DNA of 64,000 nt from positions 2,852,001-2,916,000 of the forward strand of contig JAFFJZ010000026.1 in the NCBI GenBank assembly GCA_018340375.1, read 5' to 3'. The notes under the pieces were generated by a model, which was not told where the DNA came from, searched no databases, and saw nothing but the letters and a program-made list of their open reading frames with translations. The position numbers and the translations under genes are program-made. This DNA is from Gonatopus flavifemur (lineage: Eukaryota; Arthropoda; Insecta; Hymenoptera; Dryinidae). This document shows positions 33,567 through 44,317 of this stretch, in pieces (position 1 is the stretch's first letter; each line of letters begins with the position of its first letter).

Positions 33567-33898
33567 TACAGGGTGTCCCATTTTAATCTGTCACTTAGAA
33601 TATCTCGAAAACGAATAGATTCAGAAGAAAATGTTCCGGGAAAAAAATGTAAGAATCTGCGGGGGACATCCGATGGTAAATTTGGCTTTGACCTCAGATC
33701 CCACTTTCAAGGTCATTCGGAGGTCAACTCATGTTTTTTGAATGGAATCCCCTATTTTTTACTACCGGTTTAGATTCTACGCTGAGAACCAAGGAACTTT
33801 TGTCCCAAACGTTTTTTCGAAATCCCCATAGATGGCGCTCTAACTGATGAGAATTCTCAAACCCTCGGATTGTATTCTGTCTAACATAATGCTCAACT

Positions 33899-34036
33899 GG
33901 GTGGGGGCCGAATTAACGAAAGGACAAATCAACGAAATCATTGGTTGAAAAGGAAGAGATGTATGATGTATGATGTCTTATTCTTTCCAACTAACGGTTT
34001 CATTGATTTGGTTTTTCGTTGATTTGGCCCCCATCC
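33899..34036. mobile_element. Nested 138-bp MITE inside the left TIR
   Basis: TIRs GGGTGGGGGCCGAATT and (complement of right end) GGATGGGGGCCAAATC flank a short core. GCTCAACT is duplicated at 33891-33898 and 34037-34044, an 8-bp target duplication. The intact right TIR of the host transposon supplies the empty site (CATAATGCT(T)AACTCTTGAG on the complement), proving that this piece is an insertion. Confidence 0.85.
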
Positions 34037-34212
34037 GCTCAACTCTTGAGTGTTTCTCATCTCCCGGAAATTGCCGTCGGTTGTGTTTTGTTTTGGTTTT
34101 GTTCTTGGAAATTGTTATTGTTTTGATTCACGTGTGAATACCTCAGAAATTCAGCATTCCCAAACTGCTCAGTTCTCTGTTATCATTTGGAGGAAACACA
34201 TTTCTAAATATC

Positions 34213-35351
34213 ATGTCTGATGACGCGCCAAACGATATTGTTGACGTTTTGTTGTGTCTTGGTGAAGCGCGGGGAAATTATGTTGAAGCTGTGAGTACGT
34301 TTCAACGTCGTTTCCCGGATCGGAGGTGTCCAAATCGCATTACGATCCGATTTCTTGAACAACGTGCTCGTCAAGGTCTCCTCAAACGACAGAGGAACAA
34401 GGAAGTTCATGTGGATGACAATGATCCTGATGTGAGATCGCTGGCTGTGCTGGCATTGATTTATATCAATCCCCATATCAGTCTTCGGGATATTGAGGAA
34501 ATGACCGGGATTCCTCGATCCACAGCTCAGCGTATCTTGAAATCGTTAGATTATCATCCGTACCATATCACTTTGATGCAATCTCTAACAGCTGAGGATT
34601 TCATAACAAGATTGAACTTCTGCACGTGGGCCCAACGGAGAATTGAAGAAGATCCTACTTTCTCTCATCACGTTATGTTCTCTGATGAGGCAATATTTCA
34701 CAATGTTGGAATTCTCAATGGCCACAATTGCCATCATTGGAGTGCTCAGAATCCTTACTGGGTCCGTACAATTAATGATCAACACCGTTGGAGTATGAAC
34801 GTTTGGTGCGGAATTGTAGATCCAGGATCATAGGGCCGTATTTTTTTGAAGGAAACCTGACAGGCACGGAGTATCTTCGTTTTTTGCATTTTGAACTCCC
34901 TGCTGTTATGGAAGACGTAAGTCTTGACGTGAGATCAAGGATGTGGTTCCAACAGGATGGAGCACCTCCTCATTACATGCGAATTGTTCGGAAATTTCTG
35001 GACGAGGAGTTTCCCAGAAGGTGGATTGGCCGTGGAGGACCTGTGCGATGGCCACCTAGGTCGCCAGATCTGACGTCACCTGATTTTTTCTTGTGGGGTT
35101 ACATAAAAGATGTTGTATTCCGTGAACCTCCAACAACACGCGATGACATGAAAGATCAAATAAGAAGAGCATGCACAGCAACAACACCTGCTACGTTGCA
35201 AGCAACTGTAGAAAACTTTCATAAAAGAATTGCGCTTTGTCAAAGGCAAAACGGCGCTCATTCCGAACATCTTTTAAAAGCCCAATGCGTCCCCGAAGAT
35301 ACACCTTCAGTTCAGACAATCGGCCCTTTTCAGGGCCACAATGATGTGTAA
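34213..35351 (+). pseudogene. Tc1/mariner-like (DUF4817-type) transposase, one frameshift
   Basis: ATG at 34213. An N-terminal helix-turn-helix region (residues about 1-120) has DVLLCLGEARGNYVEA and ISLRDIEEMTGIPRSTAQRIL. The catalytic core has FSDEAIF (first Asp), WFQQDGAPPHY (second Asp), and SPDLTSPDFFLWGY (third Asp). The frame runs to NVWCGIVDPGS then stops at 34831-34833. The overlapping +1 frame continues RIIGPYFFEGNL to 35351, so a single one-base change near 34818 separates an intact protein from this one. Compared with the intact relative at 49528-50592, length and motif order are the same. Confidence 0.88.
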
Positions 35352-35835
35352 AGTCCGATCGCGCAATCCCCTCGTGGTGCACATTGGGTAACGCTGATGC
35401 CGACGGCAATTTCCGGGAGATGAGAAACACTCAAGAGTTAAGCATTATGTTAGACAGAATACAATCCGAGGGTTTGAGAATTCTTATTTTCTCATCAATC
35501 AGAGCGCCATCTATTGGGATTTCGAAAAAACGTTTTGGACAAAAGTTCCTTGGTTCTCAGCGTAGAATCTAAACCGGTAGTAAAAAATAGGGGATTCCAT
35601 TCAAAAAACATGAGTTGACCTCAGAATGACCTTGGAAGTGGGATCTGAGGTCAAAGCCAAGTTCACCATCGGATGTCCCCCTCAGATTCTCACATTTTTT
35701 TCCCGGAACATTTTCTTCTGAATCTATTCGTTTTCGAGATATTCTAAGTAACAGATTAAAATGGGACACCCTGTATTTCAAATCGCATTCTAAATTGAAA
35801 AAGATCGTACATGTATCACAAAGTACTGAATGTTA

Positions 35836-36065
35836 TGAGTTCTCGAAGAGGTCCTGAAAAATTCGATTCGTTAGACATTTGCGAGTTGAGTTGAAATTCT
35901 ATGACTTCCTTGAGAATTCCAATGAAAGTAGTCAATGTCTGACGAATCGAATTCTTTTTGGAACTCTTTTAGAACTGTTCGTATCCTCAAAGAGCCTTTC
36001 AAGATCAGCATCCATTCGGGATTCTTGTGTGCTATCTGAGAATTCATAACTGATTCTTATGTGTT
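35836..36065. repeat. Foldback of the AAGAATTC-rich dispersed family
   Basis: Contains inverted blocks AAATTCGATTCGTTAGACATT (about 35858) and its complement (about 35931-35952), in sequence rich in TTCTTGA/GAATTC. It ends near GTGTGCTATCTG, resembling the TACAGCACA ends of related repeats. Noncoding. Confidence 0.5.
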
Positions 36066-36086
36066 ATCTGCATCGGGTGAAAATAT

Positions 36087-36210
36087 TTCGAATAATCAAA
36101 ACTCACTTGCAGAAAGGATTAGACAGTGTTCTCGACAACAGAATAAACTTTTATTCTGTGACCGAGAACAATGTCCAATCCTTTCTGCAAGTGAGTTTTG
36201 ATTATTCAAA
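36087..36210. repeat. Near-perfect 124-bp palindrome
   Basis: Two arms of about 60 bp meet near 36149, with almost no loop. The left arm starts TCGAATAATCAAAACTCAC and the right arm ends with the complement. Inner sequence is AGAATAAACTTTTATTCTG. Such a structure can extrude a cruciform; no gene. Confidence 0.75.
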
Positions 36211-37041
36211 ATAAAAATCATCATATGTATGTGACATGATTAATAGTACTGCAATGTATGGAGCATTCCACGTCAGATCGGCTGAGAAAAAAACATACAT
36301 GTTTTCGATTTGGGCGAAATTTGGTGGGGTCAAAGAGGTGCTCAAACAAAGACAAACCCCCAAATATTAGCCTTTTTCATGCAGTTGTATGGATTTTACA
36401 GTACAAACAGAAAACATCACATTTTTATTCATTTTCTATTATCTCAACAGGGAGATGGAATAAAATTTTGGCAAAATTCAAACATCTGCTGAACTAAATT
36501 CTCTTTGTGGGGAAATTTTTGAAAAATTATTTTTCCCAAAATTTTCTGAGAAAGAAATTATTCTTCTCAAAAAAGTCAATTTATCCCGAAAGGCCCGGTT
36601 TTCGATTTTTTTGAGAAGAATATGTCGTAGCTGCATTCTTCACGAACATTTTCCACCTTTGAAATTCAAGAAGCCTTCAAAACTGTGGAAGGTATGAACG
36701 TTTTAGTGGAGCAACTCGCGTTATGGCATGATTTTGCGCGAGACTGAAATTTCACAGTGCGAAAAAATTATATAATTTTTGGCTTGGTTGTCGGTAATAA
36801 TTTTGCACTCATTTTTTCTCAGTTTGTTATTGTGTACATTATTATTTGACCATATACCAATAAAAGTGTATACCTACCGAATACGTTATTTACATAAATG
36901 TTGAAGTTACAATTTCTTCATTGTTGATTTTACATCATTCGAAGTAGTCTTGAATGCAACAACATTTTCACGGATCGGGGATGCGTGTTGGGACGAAAGT
37001 GTTCTTTTCACTGTTTTGTACTTTTCATGCCTAGGTTTCAA

Positions 37042-39461
37042 TCACTCAGTTGCAACTTTGTAGTCGCTCTGAGAACAAAAGCATAGATGGTAATTTTTTA
37101 AACTATCTGAAGCCCACTCATATAGTTTTGCAGCTGTTAGAATCTCATTTCTTGTCCCTCTCTGTAGGCAGTATCGTCTTGCTAGGCGTTTTAATGTACC
37201 ACCAACACCATCGCAAGCTCCATTCCCATGAGCAGTAGCGGAAAAGTTCCACTCTGCTTCTACTCCAAAATTCTTTTATGATGACTTAAATTACAAAAAT
37301 TTTTCTCATTTTTATACTGCTGTGGTGCACCGTTGGAAAAATAGATAATTTTTTTAACAACTGCAAACTTTTCTTTCAGAAACTGGATCATTTTTTTCTG
37401 GAACATGAACACAGCAATAGTATCATGTTCAAGACGATCCGATATTCCAACGTAGGATAGATGCTCGATCTCATTGGTTGAAATATCTTGATAGTATATG
37501 ACGAATAGGTGAACTGTCGCTCGATTATTATTCCAATGAAACCCTTGAACGGCTTCTTGTACAACAAATGCGAAGTCTTCTGAAAAATCAAGCGTGAACA
37601 CAAATTCGCCTGGTTGTAAATTTTCTTTAATATTTTCGCAACGCCGAGATTGTTCCGTAGCAACGAAATCATGTAATTTTAATTTCGTCAATTTCTCCAC
37701 GAGCGACGGAATAAATTCTTCCTTACTGTCAGTTATAATTTTCAAAGTGGATCTAAATTCAAATTATAGTAGTTGAGATACGTCATGACGAGAAGTAATA
37801 ACTTCGTTTTAATATGAGAAAAAAGTTACCTATCGGTGGAAATCCATTGTTTGTAAGTAATCTTATCAATTTCTGCATTATCAAAAGTTTCAATCAATTG
37901 ATTGCATAAAATATTCCTGTCTGGGCACGATTTGCATTGGCCTTCGTAACATTCAGTACTTGGTACTGAACACAACAAGTATTGAAGGAGCAATTTGTAT
38001 GCGTTCTTCCCATGAATAGGAATGTCGGAAGTTTCAGTCAATTGACTCAATTTGCAACCTGAAAATGAATTTTTCAGTAGAATGTTGCTTAGAAATGATT
38101 CGAAGTTCCCGCTGTTAAAAGTATGTATAATTTACCTTCGATCATCAGTTTAACATTTTGATGGATAATGCAAACGCATACAGTGTGAGTTCCACTAGCC
38201 CCTGCCAAAATGCATTCGGTTGGCCGAAGTTCAGCAAATTTGGAGAATCCAACTTGCGAATCCGGGAAGTCAAATTTGAAGCACTGGTATAATTCTTGTA
38301 AGTTGCAATAAAGAAGTCTTTCCTGGGTTTTTTCTTCGAAGCCATCACTATTTTTGATCAAGACATGATCTTTCATTCCTGGGAGTTCTCTTGAGTTCAG
38401 CTCACATAGATAAAACTGCTTTATCGCAGCTATCATTTCATCTGGGAGTCCTTTTCCGATTTGTGCGTCAGGCACAGAAAGCACTCCCTTTCCATTTCTC
38501 AATTTTATCGCTTGATTGACCATGTATTTAGAGCTGTTGAATCGTTTTGTTATATCAGTGACTTTGGGAAAAGATGGCAAAGATGTTAAAATTCGGAACT
38601 TATCGTCTCTGAAATAGTCACAGTTTATTTCATTAATCCAACTATCGAATCACAAGCGGCCGTACGTACATAATTAAGGAAAGTATTGGGATTCGATACA
38701 TTCCCATTTCATGTAATTATCGTTCAACAATATTTGAAGTTTTCAACTTTGAAATATTACCGGGATGTATTTTCGGCCTGGAACTTTTCTTGGTACGTGG
38801 CCATGACTTCTTCGTAAGCTTTCACTTTATCGTCATTGTCGATAGCAATTTTCACATTTGTGATTTCTCCGAATTTTCGCTTGATGGTTGCTTGTGCAGA
38901 TTTTACTTTTTCAGTCACATATTTTTTTTCAAAAAGTCTATCGAGATGAAGAAATTAATAATAGATAGTAATGATTATACTGAGAGAAATTCATATAGTT
39001 ACTGTAACTAGAACGTCTCAACTGAAAAATCTTAATGGGATCTACTATTATTTGATTGATTAAATCAAAAACTCGGAGTTGATTCATTTCTCTAAGAATA
39101 TTTAGTTGAGACCTTTTAGTTACATTAATCATATGAATCTCCCCGTGTATAAGGAGAGTTTTTCAATGGAATCAAAAATGTAATGCATTGGCGTACTTGC
39201 TATCGTCAATTCGGCTCTCATCTAAAGCAGCAAGTGCAGTATTGAGTTTTTGTTTACGTACACTCTGTTCTGTGAATTCTTCTGTTCTACCGTCGTTGTC
39301 CGACGAGCATAATTCTAAGTGTGATTGGGAGGCTTGTTCTGGTTGGACCCCATTAATTTTTATCCTACATCTGGTGCAAACTAATGCATTATCAGGTACT
39401 GATTCAAATTTCTGTTGATTTTCTTCCGATAATCTTCTCAAGTCTTTTACACTACCTACAA
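37042..39461 (-). pseudogene. Putative transposase with visible introns, one frameshift
   Basis: Exons are deduced from GT/AG sites and frame continuity. Acceptor TTTGTAG near 39462, then SEENQQKFES...LVCTRCRIKI (C-x2-C) to about 39172. A next exon ends AENTSR. Introns follow at 38609-38760 (152 bp), 38059-38135 (77 bp) and 37753-37830 (78 bp). Core motifs include SSKYMVNQAIKLR, GVLSVPDAQIGKGLP, ECILAGASGTHTVCVC, CEYEGQ-like CSSCPDRN cysteines, FTLDFSEDFAF, IIYFSNGAPQQYKN, and, after a frameshift near 37262, FGVEAEWNFSATAHGNGACDGVGGTLKRLARR. The stop is at 37042. The Asp-bearing motifs suggest a DDE/D-type nuclease, but this is inference. Confidence 0.6.
38966..39148. repeat. Foldback insertion within an intron of copy A
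   Basis: Arms near 38974-39020 and 39100-39148 match as inverted repeats (GAGAGAAATTCATATAGTTA against its diverged complement). The right end reads CCCCGTGTATAAGG, echoing the CCGTGTA ends seen at 31391 and 45952. It lies between two coding exons of copy A. Confidence 0.6.
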
Positions 39462-39469
39462 AGGAGAAA

Positions 39470-40947
39470 AGAGATCAGAACAATAGTGGAGCGAGCTAAA
39501 AAGTGCCACGTCAATAATGCAAAAGAGCATTACTCAACAATTGGGAACTTGAACGCGTGAACAAAGACTACTGATATACGAGAACTTACGGCCACTGCAG
39601 GTTCCGAATGGATTTCAGCGAAGCTTTTTCTTTGGCGGACTTATATCGATTCATAAGTAGAGTGGAATAATTTGAATACTGAACGAAAATCCACTATGAA
39701 AATTTAAAGCTTTCCACACAACTTTTGAACAAGAACAAACATCAGCCGGAAACAAATTGATTGTGATCCAAACAGACTAACCTCAGTTGCATCGACATAT
39801 GAATAACGCGTAACAACAATTGAAATCAGCCGAATACAAGTTGGTAGTTATCTACACGGAGAAAACAGTAATGAGAAAAATGATGTAATTTGTCGAAAAT
39901 TTTACCATAATTTATAGAGTGTGAGCGTTCGTCTGTACCTATTTCAAAAAATACCATAATAAATGGGAGAAATTGCTCATAGTGAAATCCAATAGAATTC
40001 TATGACACGTTTTCCAATGATTCATGCATTTTCTACTATGACGGGGAACAAATTTTGGTACACGTCATCACGAGAAAACCCCAAGCGACTAAAGTGATAT
40101 TTTTGCTAGACAGTATGGGAATTTTTATGTAAATACAACGATTTCCAAAAAGTATGAGATATAGTTTTATGATAACAATCCGGCTGGTCAGAAAATAATT
40201 AGGATGACAGGAGGGGGGGGGGGGTGGCGGCTTTTTTGGCACCTCTCTTCCTGTCCTCCCTCTTTGTTGTGTGTGTTTTCATTTCATGGTGACAGATGAT
40301 GAATTCTGCCATCTTGGGACTGCAATTAGCGAAGTTTTGATCATTCAGGAAGGTGTTTTTTTATATACCATATAACAGAGTGTATCTCCAATGACGGGAT
40401 CCCCGTTCTCACGATTGTCTGCATGGCTGTGCTGCTCTTATGATGATGATGATGAACTGGAACACAAGAAAATTCCTCAACGCACAAATGTGATGTATAC
40501 ATCGTGCATATATATAAGCTCAAGAAGAATGAATTTATAGTGACGCATGTAATGATCAGTTTATATACGAATTGAACAATCTCGACTCCACTCGTGAGAA
40601 AATTGGAATGATAGGAGGGCTCCACTGTGCCACTTTATGGAAGTGCATTCAAATGGAAGGCGGCAAAGTGAACTTCAAATAAGAGTGTTCAAACAGAAAA
40701 AGTAGTCCCATACAGCACAACTGGTTCTCAAACAGTTCTTAGAGAATACCATTAGAATGACACGCTTTTTGAGAGAACTCTTTAAGAATACGCACAATCA
40801 TTCATTTGAATCCAGAAAAAATTCCAAAAGTATGCCCGTTATGTCAGCAGAAATGAAAACATATAGAAGTTCAGAAAGAACACGTAATCTGCCCGAAAGA
40901 ATTCATAATGCATTTACATCTGAATTCATTGAGTATAAATAAATCAC
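39470..40947. other. Gene-free interval with repeat fragments
   Basis: No supported gene. Contains an isolated CACGGAGAAAA end (about 39860) without a clear partner, a 12-base G run near 40214, a short ATGATGATG run near 40440, and a repeat beginning CCCATACAGCACA near 40709 that runs up to the LINE target site. Open frames at 40341-40625 and 40757-40942 are not convincing. Confidence 0.45.
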
Positions 40948-40958
40948 ACCACAAAACA

Positions 40959-43900
40959 ACTCCCCGTGGATGATTGCGGGTCTTCCTGAGGGATATTCAT
41001 GATACCTGTCCTTGATATCCTTTTTATCCATCCCTGGTAGTACCTGCTTCCTTTACGTGGTGGGGAGGATAAGTATCTCAGAGTTGGATCTTTTTTTTGA
41101 GTGGAATGAACTACTCAAGAGAAAGAATACAAACTGAGAGAAACGAAAACATCCTGATGCCAGAAACATCGGCAAAAACGGAAGGGAAGCAAGGGGAAAC
41201 TACCTTCCTTGACATGTTTCAATACTTCCCGAGGAGATGAAACCTTTTCATAACCTGGAATATTATGTAACAAAAACAAACGAACAAATTAATGAACACA
41301 TGATGGCGCTCTCTCGGGTAAAATATTCCGGAGGTAAACTAGTCTCCCGTTTGGATCTCCGGGTGGAGGCTGCTCGAGGAAGCTTCATCAGCAAAGAACG
41401 AAAACCGAAGAATAGGATAGGGAAAAGAAACAACATTCTTCGAGTCGGAGCGTGGAATGTTAGATCACTGAGGCAAGTGGGAAAATTAGAAAATTTGAAA
41501 TTAGAAATGAATAGGTTGAATATAGACGTAATGGGGATTAGCGAAATGAGATGGCCACAAGAGGGCGATTTCTGGAGTGGGGATTATAGAATAATTCATA
41601 CAGGATCAAAGAAAGGTCAAGCAGGTGTAGGAATTGTAATGCATAAAAGAGTAGGAAATAGAATAGAAAATTATTTGCAACATAATGAACGTGTGATGAT
41701 GGTTAGAATCAGAACAAAACCGGTAGACACAGTCATAGTACAAATGTACATGCCCACATCTGCATATTCGGAGGAAGATATTGAAAAAACGTACGAAGAA
41801 ATAGAAGAAGTGATAGAATATGTGAAGGAAGAAGAGAATTTGATAGTGATGGGGGATTGGAATGCGGTAGTAGGACAAGGAAAAGAGGACAACATAATAG
41901 GAGATTTTGCGTTAGGGAGGAGGAACGATAGAGGACAACGTTTAGTCGAATTTTGTGAAAATCATAAGATGGTTATCACAAACACTTTATTTGAAAATCA
42001 TCCAAGAAGAATCTACACTTGGAAAATGCCAGGGGATACAGCAAGATACCAAATCGATTACATATTAGTGAAACAAAGATTTAGAAACCAAGTGAAAAAC
42101 TGTAAAACTTATCCCAGTGCAGATGTAGATAGTGATCATAATATGTTGATGATGAAATGTTCTCTGAAATTCAAATCTCTGAAGAAGAAAAGGAAAATGC
42201 AGAAAAGATGGAATTTGAAGAACCTCAAGCAAAAACAAACACATGAGGCATTCGAGAAAATGTTGGATGAAAAATTGGGAGATCAAAAAGAGAAAGACTT
42301 GGGAATAGAGAGGAGATGGACAAAGATGAAGGGGAATATAAGAGAATGTGCGGATAAGACTTTGAAGAATAATGGAGTAGAACCTAAAAACCCATGGATA
42401 ACGGGAGAAATTTTAGAATTGATAAACGAAAGAAGAAAATACAAGAATAATGATAGCCAAGAAGGCCAGCAACGATACAAATCATTGAGAAATAAAATAA
42501 TAAGAGAATCAAGGAGAGCAAAAGAACAGTGGTTAAAAGAGAAATGTCAGGAAATAGAAATAAGATTGCATTTAGGAAAAATAGATGAAGCATATAGGAT
42601 TATTAAAAGATTTTTCGGACAAATGAAATCTAGAAGCAATAAGATTAGAACCTATCTAGGACGACAATTGATAAAAACGGAAGAGAAAATAGAACAGTGG
42701 ATCAATCATTTGGGAGACTTGTACAGAGGAACAGATGATATAGCACTTTTAGAAAAGGAGGAGGATGTAGATAAGGAAGAATTGGGAGATTCGATATTGA
42801 GATCGGAATTCGACAAGGCTTTGAAAGAATTGAAAAATAATAAAGCGCCAGGCATAGATGGCATACGTGCGGACCTTATAAAAGCCCCCAGTGAAGGAAC
42901 TCGTGACGCACTGTTTGAATTGATTAGAGATATGTACGAAAAAGGCGAAGTACCGGAAGATTTCCAAAAGAATAAAATTGTCGCTATCCCGAAAAAACAA
43001 GGGGCAGACAAATGCGAGAACTACAGAGCGATCAGTTTAACTCCACATGCTTCGAAGATACTGACCAAAATTATATACAGGAGGATGGAAAATAAAAAAG
43101 AGAGTAGATTGGCAGAAGATCAGTTTGGTTTTAGAAAAAATAGGGGAACGCGAGAAGCGATTTTAGCACTTAGGGCAGTAATAGGGGAAAGAATAGCGCT
43201 GAAAAAATCTGTGTACATAGGTTTTGTAGATATACAAAAGGCTTTCGATAATGTGAACTGGGAGAAGATGTTTGCGATCTTGAAGAAGGTGGGAATAAAT
43301 TATAAAGATAGAAGAATAATATACGAATTATATGAGAATCAAACTGCAATAATAGACATAGAGGGTCAGGAAGGGGAAGCACAAATGAGAAGAGAGGTGA
43401 GACAAGGATGCTCATTATCGCCACTGATTTTCAATTTATATATAGAAGAAGCAATGAACGAAGTGAAGGAGGAAATTCAATCGAAATTACAGATTCAGGG
43501 AGAAAATATAAGTATGTTGAGATTCGCGGATGACATAGCTATACTTGCCACGAGTAGTACTGAGTTGGCAAATATTATCAACACTATGAGAACAATATTA
43601 TTGGAGAACTATTGTATGAATATAAATAAAGACAAAACAAAATTCATGATGTGTACAGCAGCGAAAACAGCTAGAAGAACGAAAATCAAAATAGATACCG
43701 AGACAATTGAACAGGTGAAAGAATTCAAATATCTAGGAAGCATAATTACAGAAAACGGCAAAAGCGAAAGAGATATAAGAGCAAGAATAGCACAAGGGAA
43801 ACAGGCTTTTTATCAAAAGAGACAGTTATTATGCTCAAAAAATATAAGCTTGGAAGTAAGGAAGAAATTCTTGAAAAGTTACGTCTGGAGCACAGCATTA

Positions 43901-44306
43901 TATGGTTGCGAAACTTGGACAATGGGGAAAACTGATCAACGAAGACTTGAAGCTTTTGAAATGTGGTGTTATAGGAGGATGCTCAGAATAAAATGGATAG
44001 ACGAAGTCAAAAATGAAGAAGTACTCGAGCAGATAAATGAAGAAAGAAATCTTTTGAAACACATCGTGAAAAGAAGAAGCAATCTTATAGGACACACATT
44101 ACGGCATGAGAGTTTATTGAAAACAATATTGGAAGGGAAAATGAATGGTGAAACTGGTAAAGGTAGACCTAGAGCAAGTTATATGAAGCAAATCGTACAA
44201 GACAAGGGATGTAGTAGATATGTAGAAATTAAACGTTTGGCGGATAATAGACAGGGGTGGAGGGTTTCATCAAACCAGTCGTAAGACTGATTAGTTCATG
44301 ATGATG
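40959..44306 (+). mobile_element. Full-length RTE-like non-LTR retrotransposon with 11-bp target duplication
   Basis: 3348 bp bounded by ACCACAAAACA at 40948-40958 and again at 44307-44317, a perfect target duplication. A GC-richer 5' untranslated region of 278 bp begins ACTCCCCGTGGATG. A single 1015-codon ORF follows, then a 22-bp 3' tail with an ATGATGATG-type repeat. One ORF, about 3.3 kb, and a short tandem-repeat 3' tail fit the RTE group. Everything needed for autonomous retrotransposition seems present. Confidence 0.93.
41237..44284 (+). CDS. RTE-like LINE polyprotein: APE endonuclease and reverse transcriptase
   Basis: 1015 aa, uninterrupted, ATG at 41237. Residues about 65-310 form an APE-type endonuclease: RVGAWNVRSLRQVGKL (first block), MGISEMRW, QMYMPTS, VMGDWNAVVG, and DYILVK then SDHNMLMMKC (C-terminal SDH motif). 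Residues about 520-850 are the reverse transcriptase: LKNNKAPGIDGI, AISLTPHASKILTKI, GFVDIQKAFDNVNW (motif A), REVRQGCSLSPLIFNLY, MLRFADDIAILA (motif C, ADD), and KYLGSII. The C-terminus has WSTALYGCETWT and RSNLIGHTLRHESLL, common to this LINE family. The protein would nick target DNA and reverse-transcribe its RNA there. No RNase H or ORF1 is seen. Confidence 0.95.
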   Translation: MKPFHNLEYYVTKTNEQINEHMMALSRVKYSGGKLVSRLDLRVEAARGSFISKERKPKNRIGKRNNILRVGAWNVRSLRQVGKLENLKLEMNRLNIDVMGISEMRWPQEGDFWSGDYRIIHTGSKKGQAGVGIVMHKRVGNRIENYLQHNERVMMVRIRTKPVDTVIVQMYMPTSAYSEEDIEKTYEEIEEVIEYVKEEENLIVMGDWNAVVGQGKEDNIIGDFALGRRNDRGQRLVEFCENHKMVITNTLFENHPRRIYTWKMPGDTARYQIDYILVKQRFRNQVKNCKTYPSADVDSDHNMLMMKCSLKFKSLKKKRKMQKRWNLKNLKQKQTHEAFEKMLDEKLGDQKEKDLGIERRWTKMKGNIRECADKTLKNNGVEPKNPWITGEILELINERRKYKNNDSQEGQQRYKSLRNKIIRESRRAKEQWLKEKCQEIEIRLHLGKIDEAYRIIKRFFGQMKSRSNKIRTYLGRQLIKTEEKIEQWINHLGDLYRGTDDIALLEKEEDVDKEELGDSILRSEFDKALKELKNNKAPGIDGIRADLIKAPSEGTRDALFELIRDMYEKGEVPEDFQKNKIVAIPKKQGADKCENYRAISLTPHASKILTKIIYRRMENKKESRLAEDQFGFRKNRGTREAILALRAVIGERIALKKSVYIGFVDIQKAFDNVNWEKMFAILKKVGINYKDRRIIYELYENQTAIIDIEGQEGEAQMRREVRQGCSLSPLIFNLYIEEAMNEVKEEIQSKLQIQGENISMLRFADDIAILATSSTELANIINTMRTILLENYCMNINKDKTKFMMCTAAKTARRTKIKIDTETIEQVKEFKYLGSIITENGKSERDIRARIAQGKQAFYQKRQLLCSKNISLEVRKKFLKSYVWSTALYGCETWTMGKTDQRRLEAFEMWCYRRMLRIKWIDEVKNEEVLEQINEERNLLKHIVKRRSNLIGHTLRHESLLKTILEGKMNGETGKGRPRASYMKQIVQDKGCSRYVEIKRLADNRQGWRVSSNQS

Positions 44307-44317
44307 ACCACAAAACA

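Larger units (their letters stand above)
33569..35773 (+). mobile_element. Long-TIR Tc1/mariner-like transposon (copy 1)
   Basis: Ends CAGGGTGTCCC and its complement are flanked by TA at 33567-33568 and 35774-35775, the expected Tc1/mariner target duplication. The terminal inverted repeats are unusually long: about 370 bp once the nested MITE at 33899-34036 is discounted (33569-34082 and 35400-35773). One transposase frame lies between them. The TIRs share subterminal blocks (GAGGTCAACTC, AACCAAGGAACTTTTGTC, AGATGGCGCTCTAA) with the transposon at 49071-51103. Confidence 0.93.
36253..39461 (-). mobile_element. Unclassified intron-bearing DNA transposon, copy A
   Basis: A minus-strand element whose 3' end is near 36253 (ends ...GCATTCCACGTCAGATCGG on the plus strand). 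The same end occurs inverted at about 47180-47207 in a deleted relative. It encodes a multi-exon protein (37042-39461) followed by a roughly 800-bp 3' tail containing a conserved noncoding block (36258-36840) shared with copy B. The 5' end was not located, and matching TIRs were not found. The protein superfamily is not one I can name. Confidence 0.65.

Noticed and set aside
41606..43424. Several minus-strand frames inside the RTE-like LINE
   Set aside because: Antisense shadows of the 1015-aa LINE ORF.
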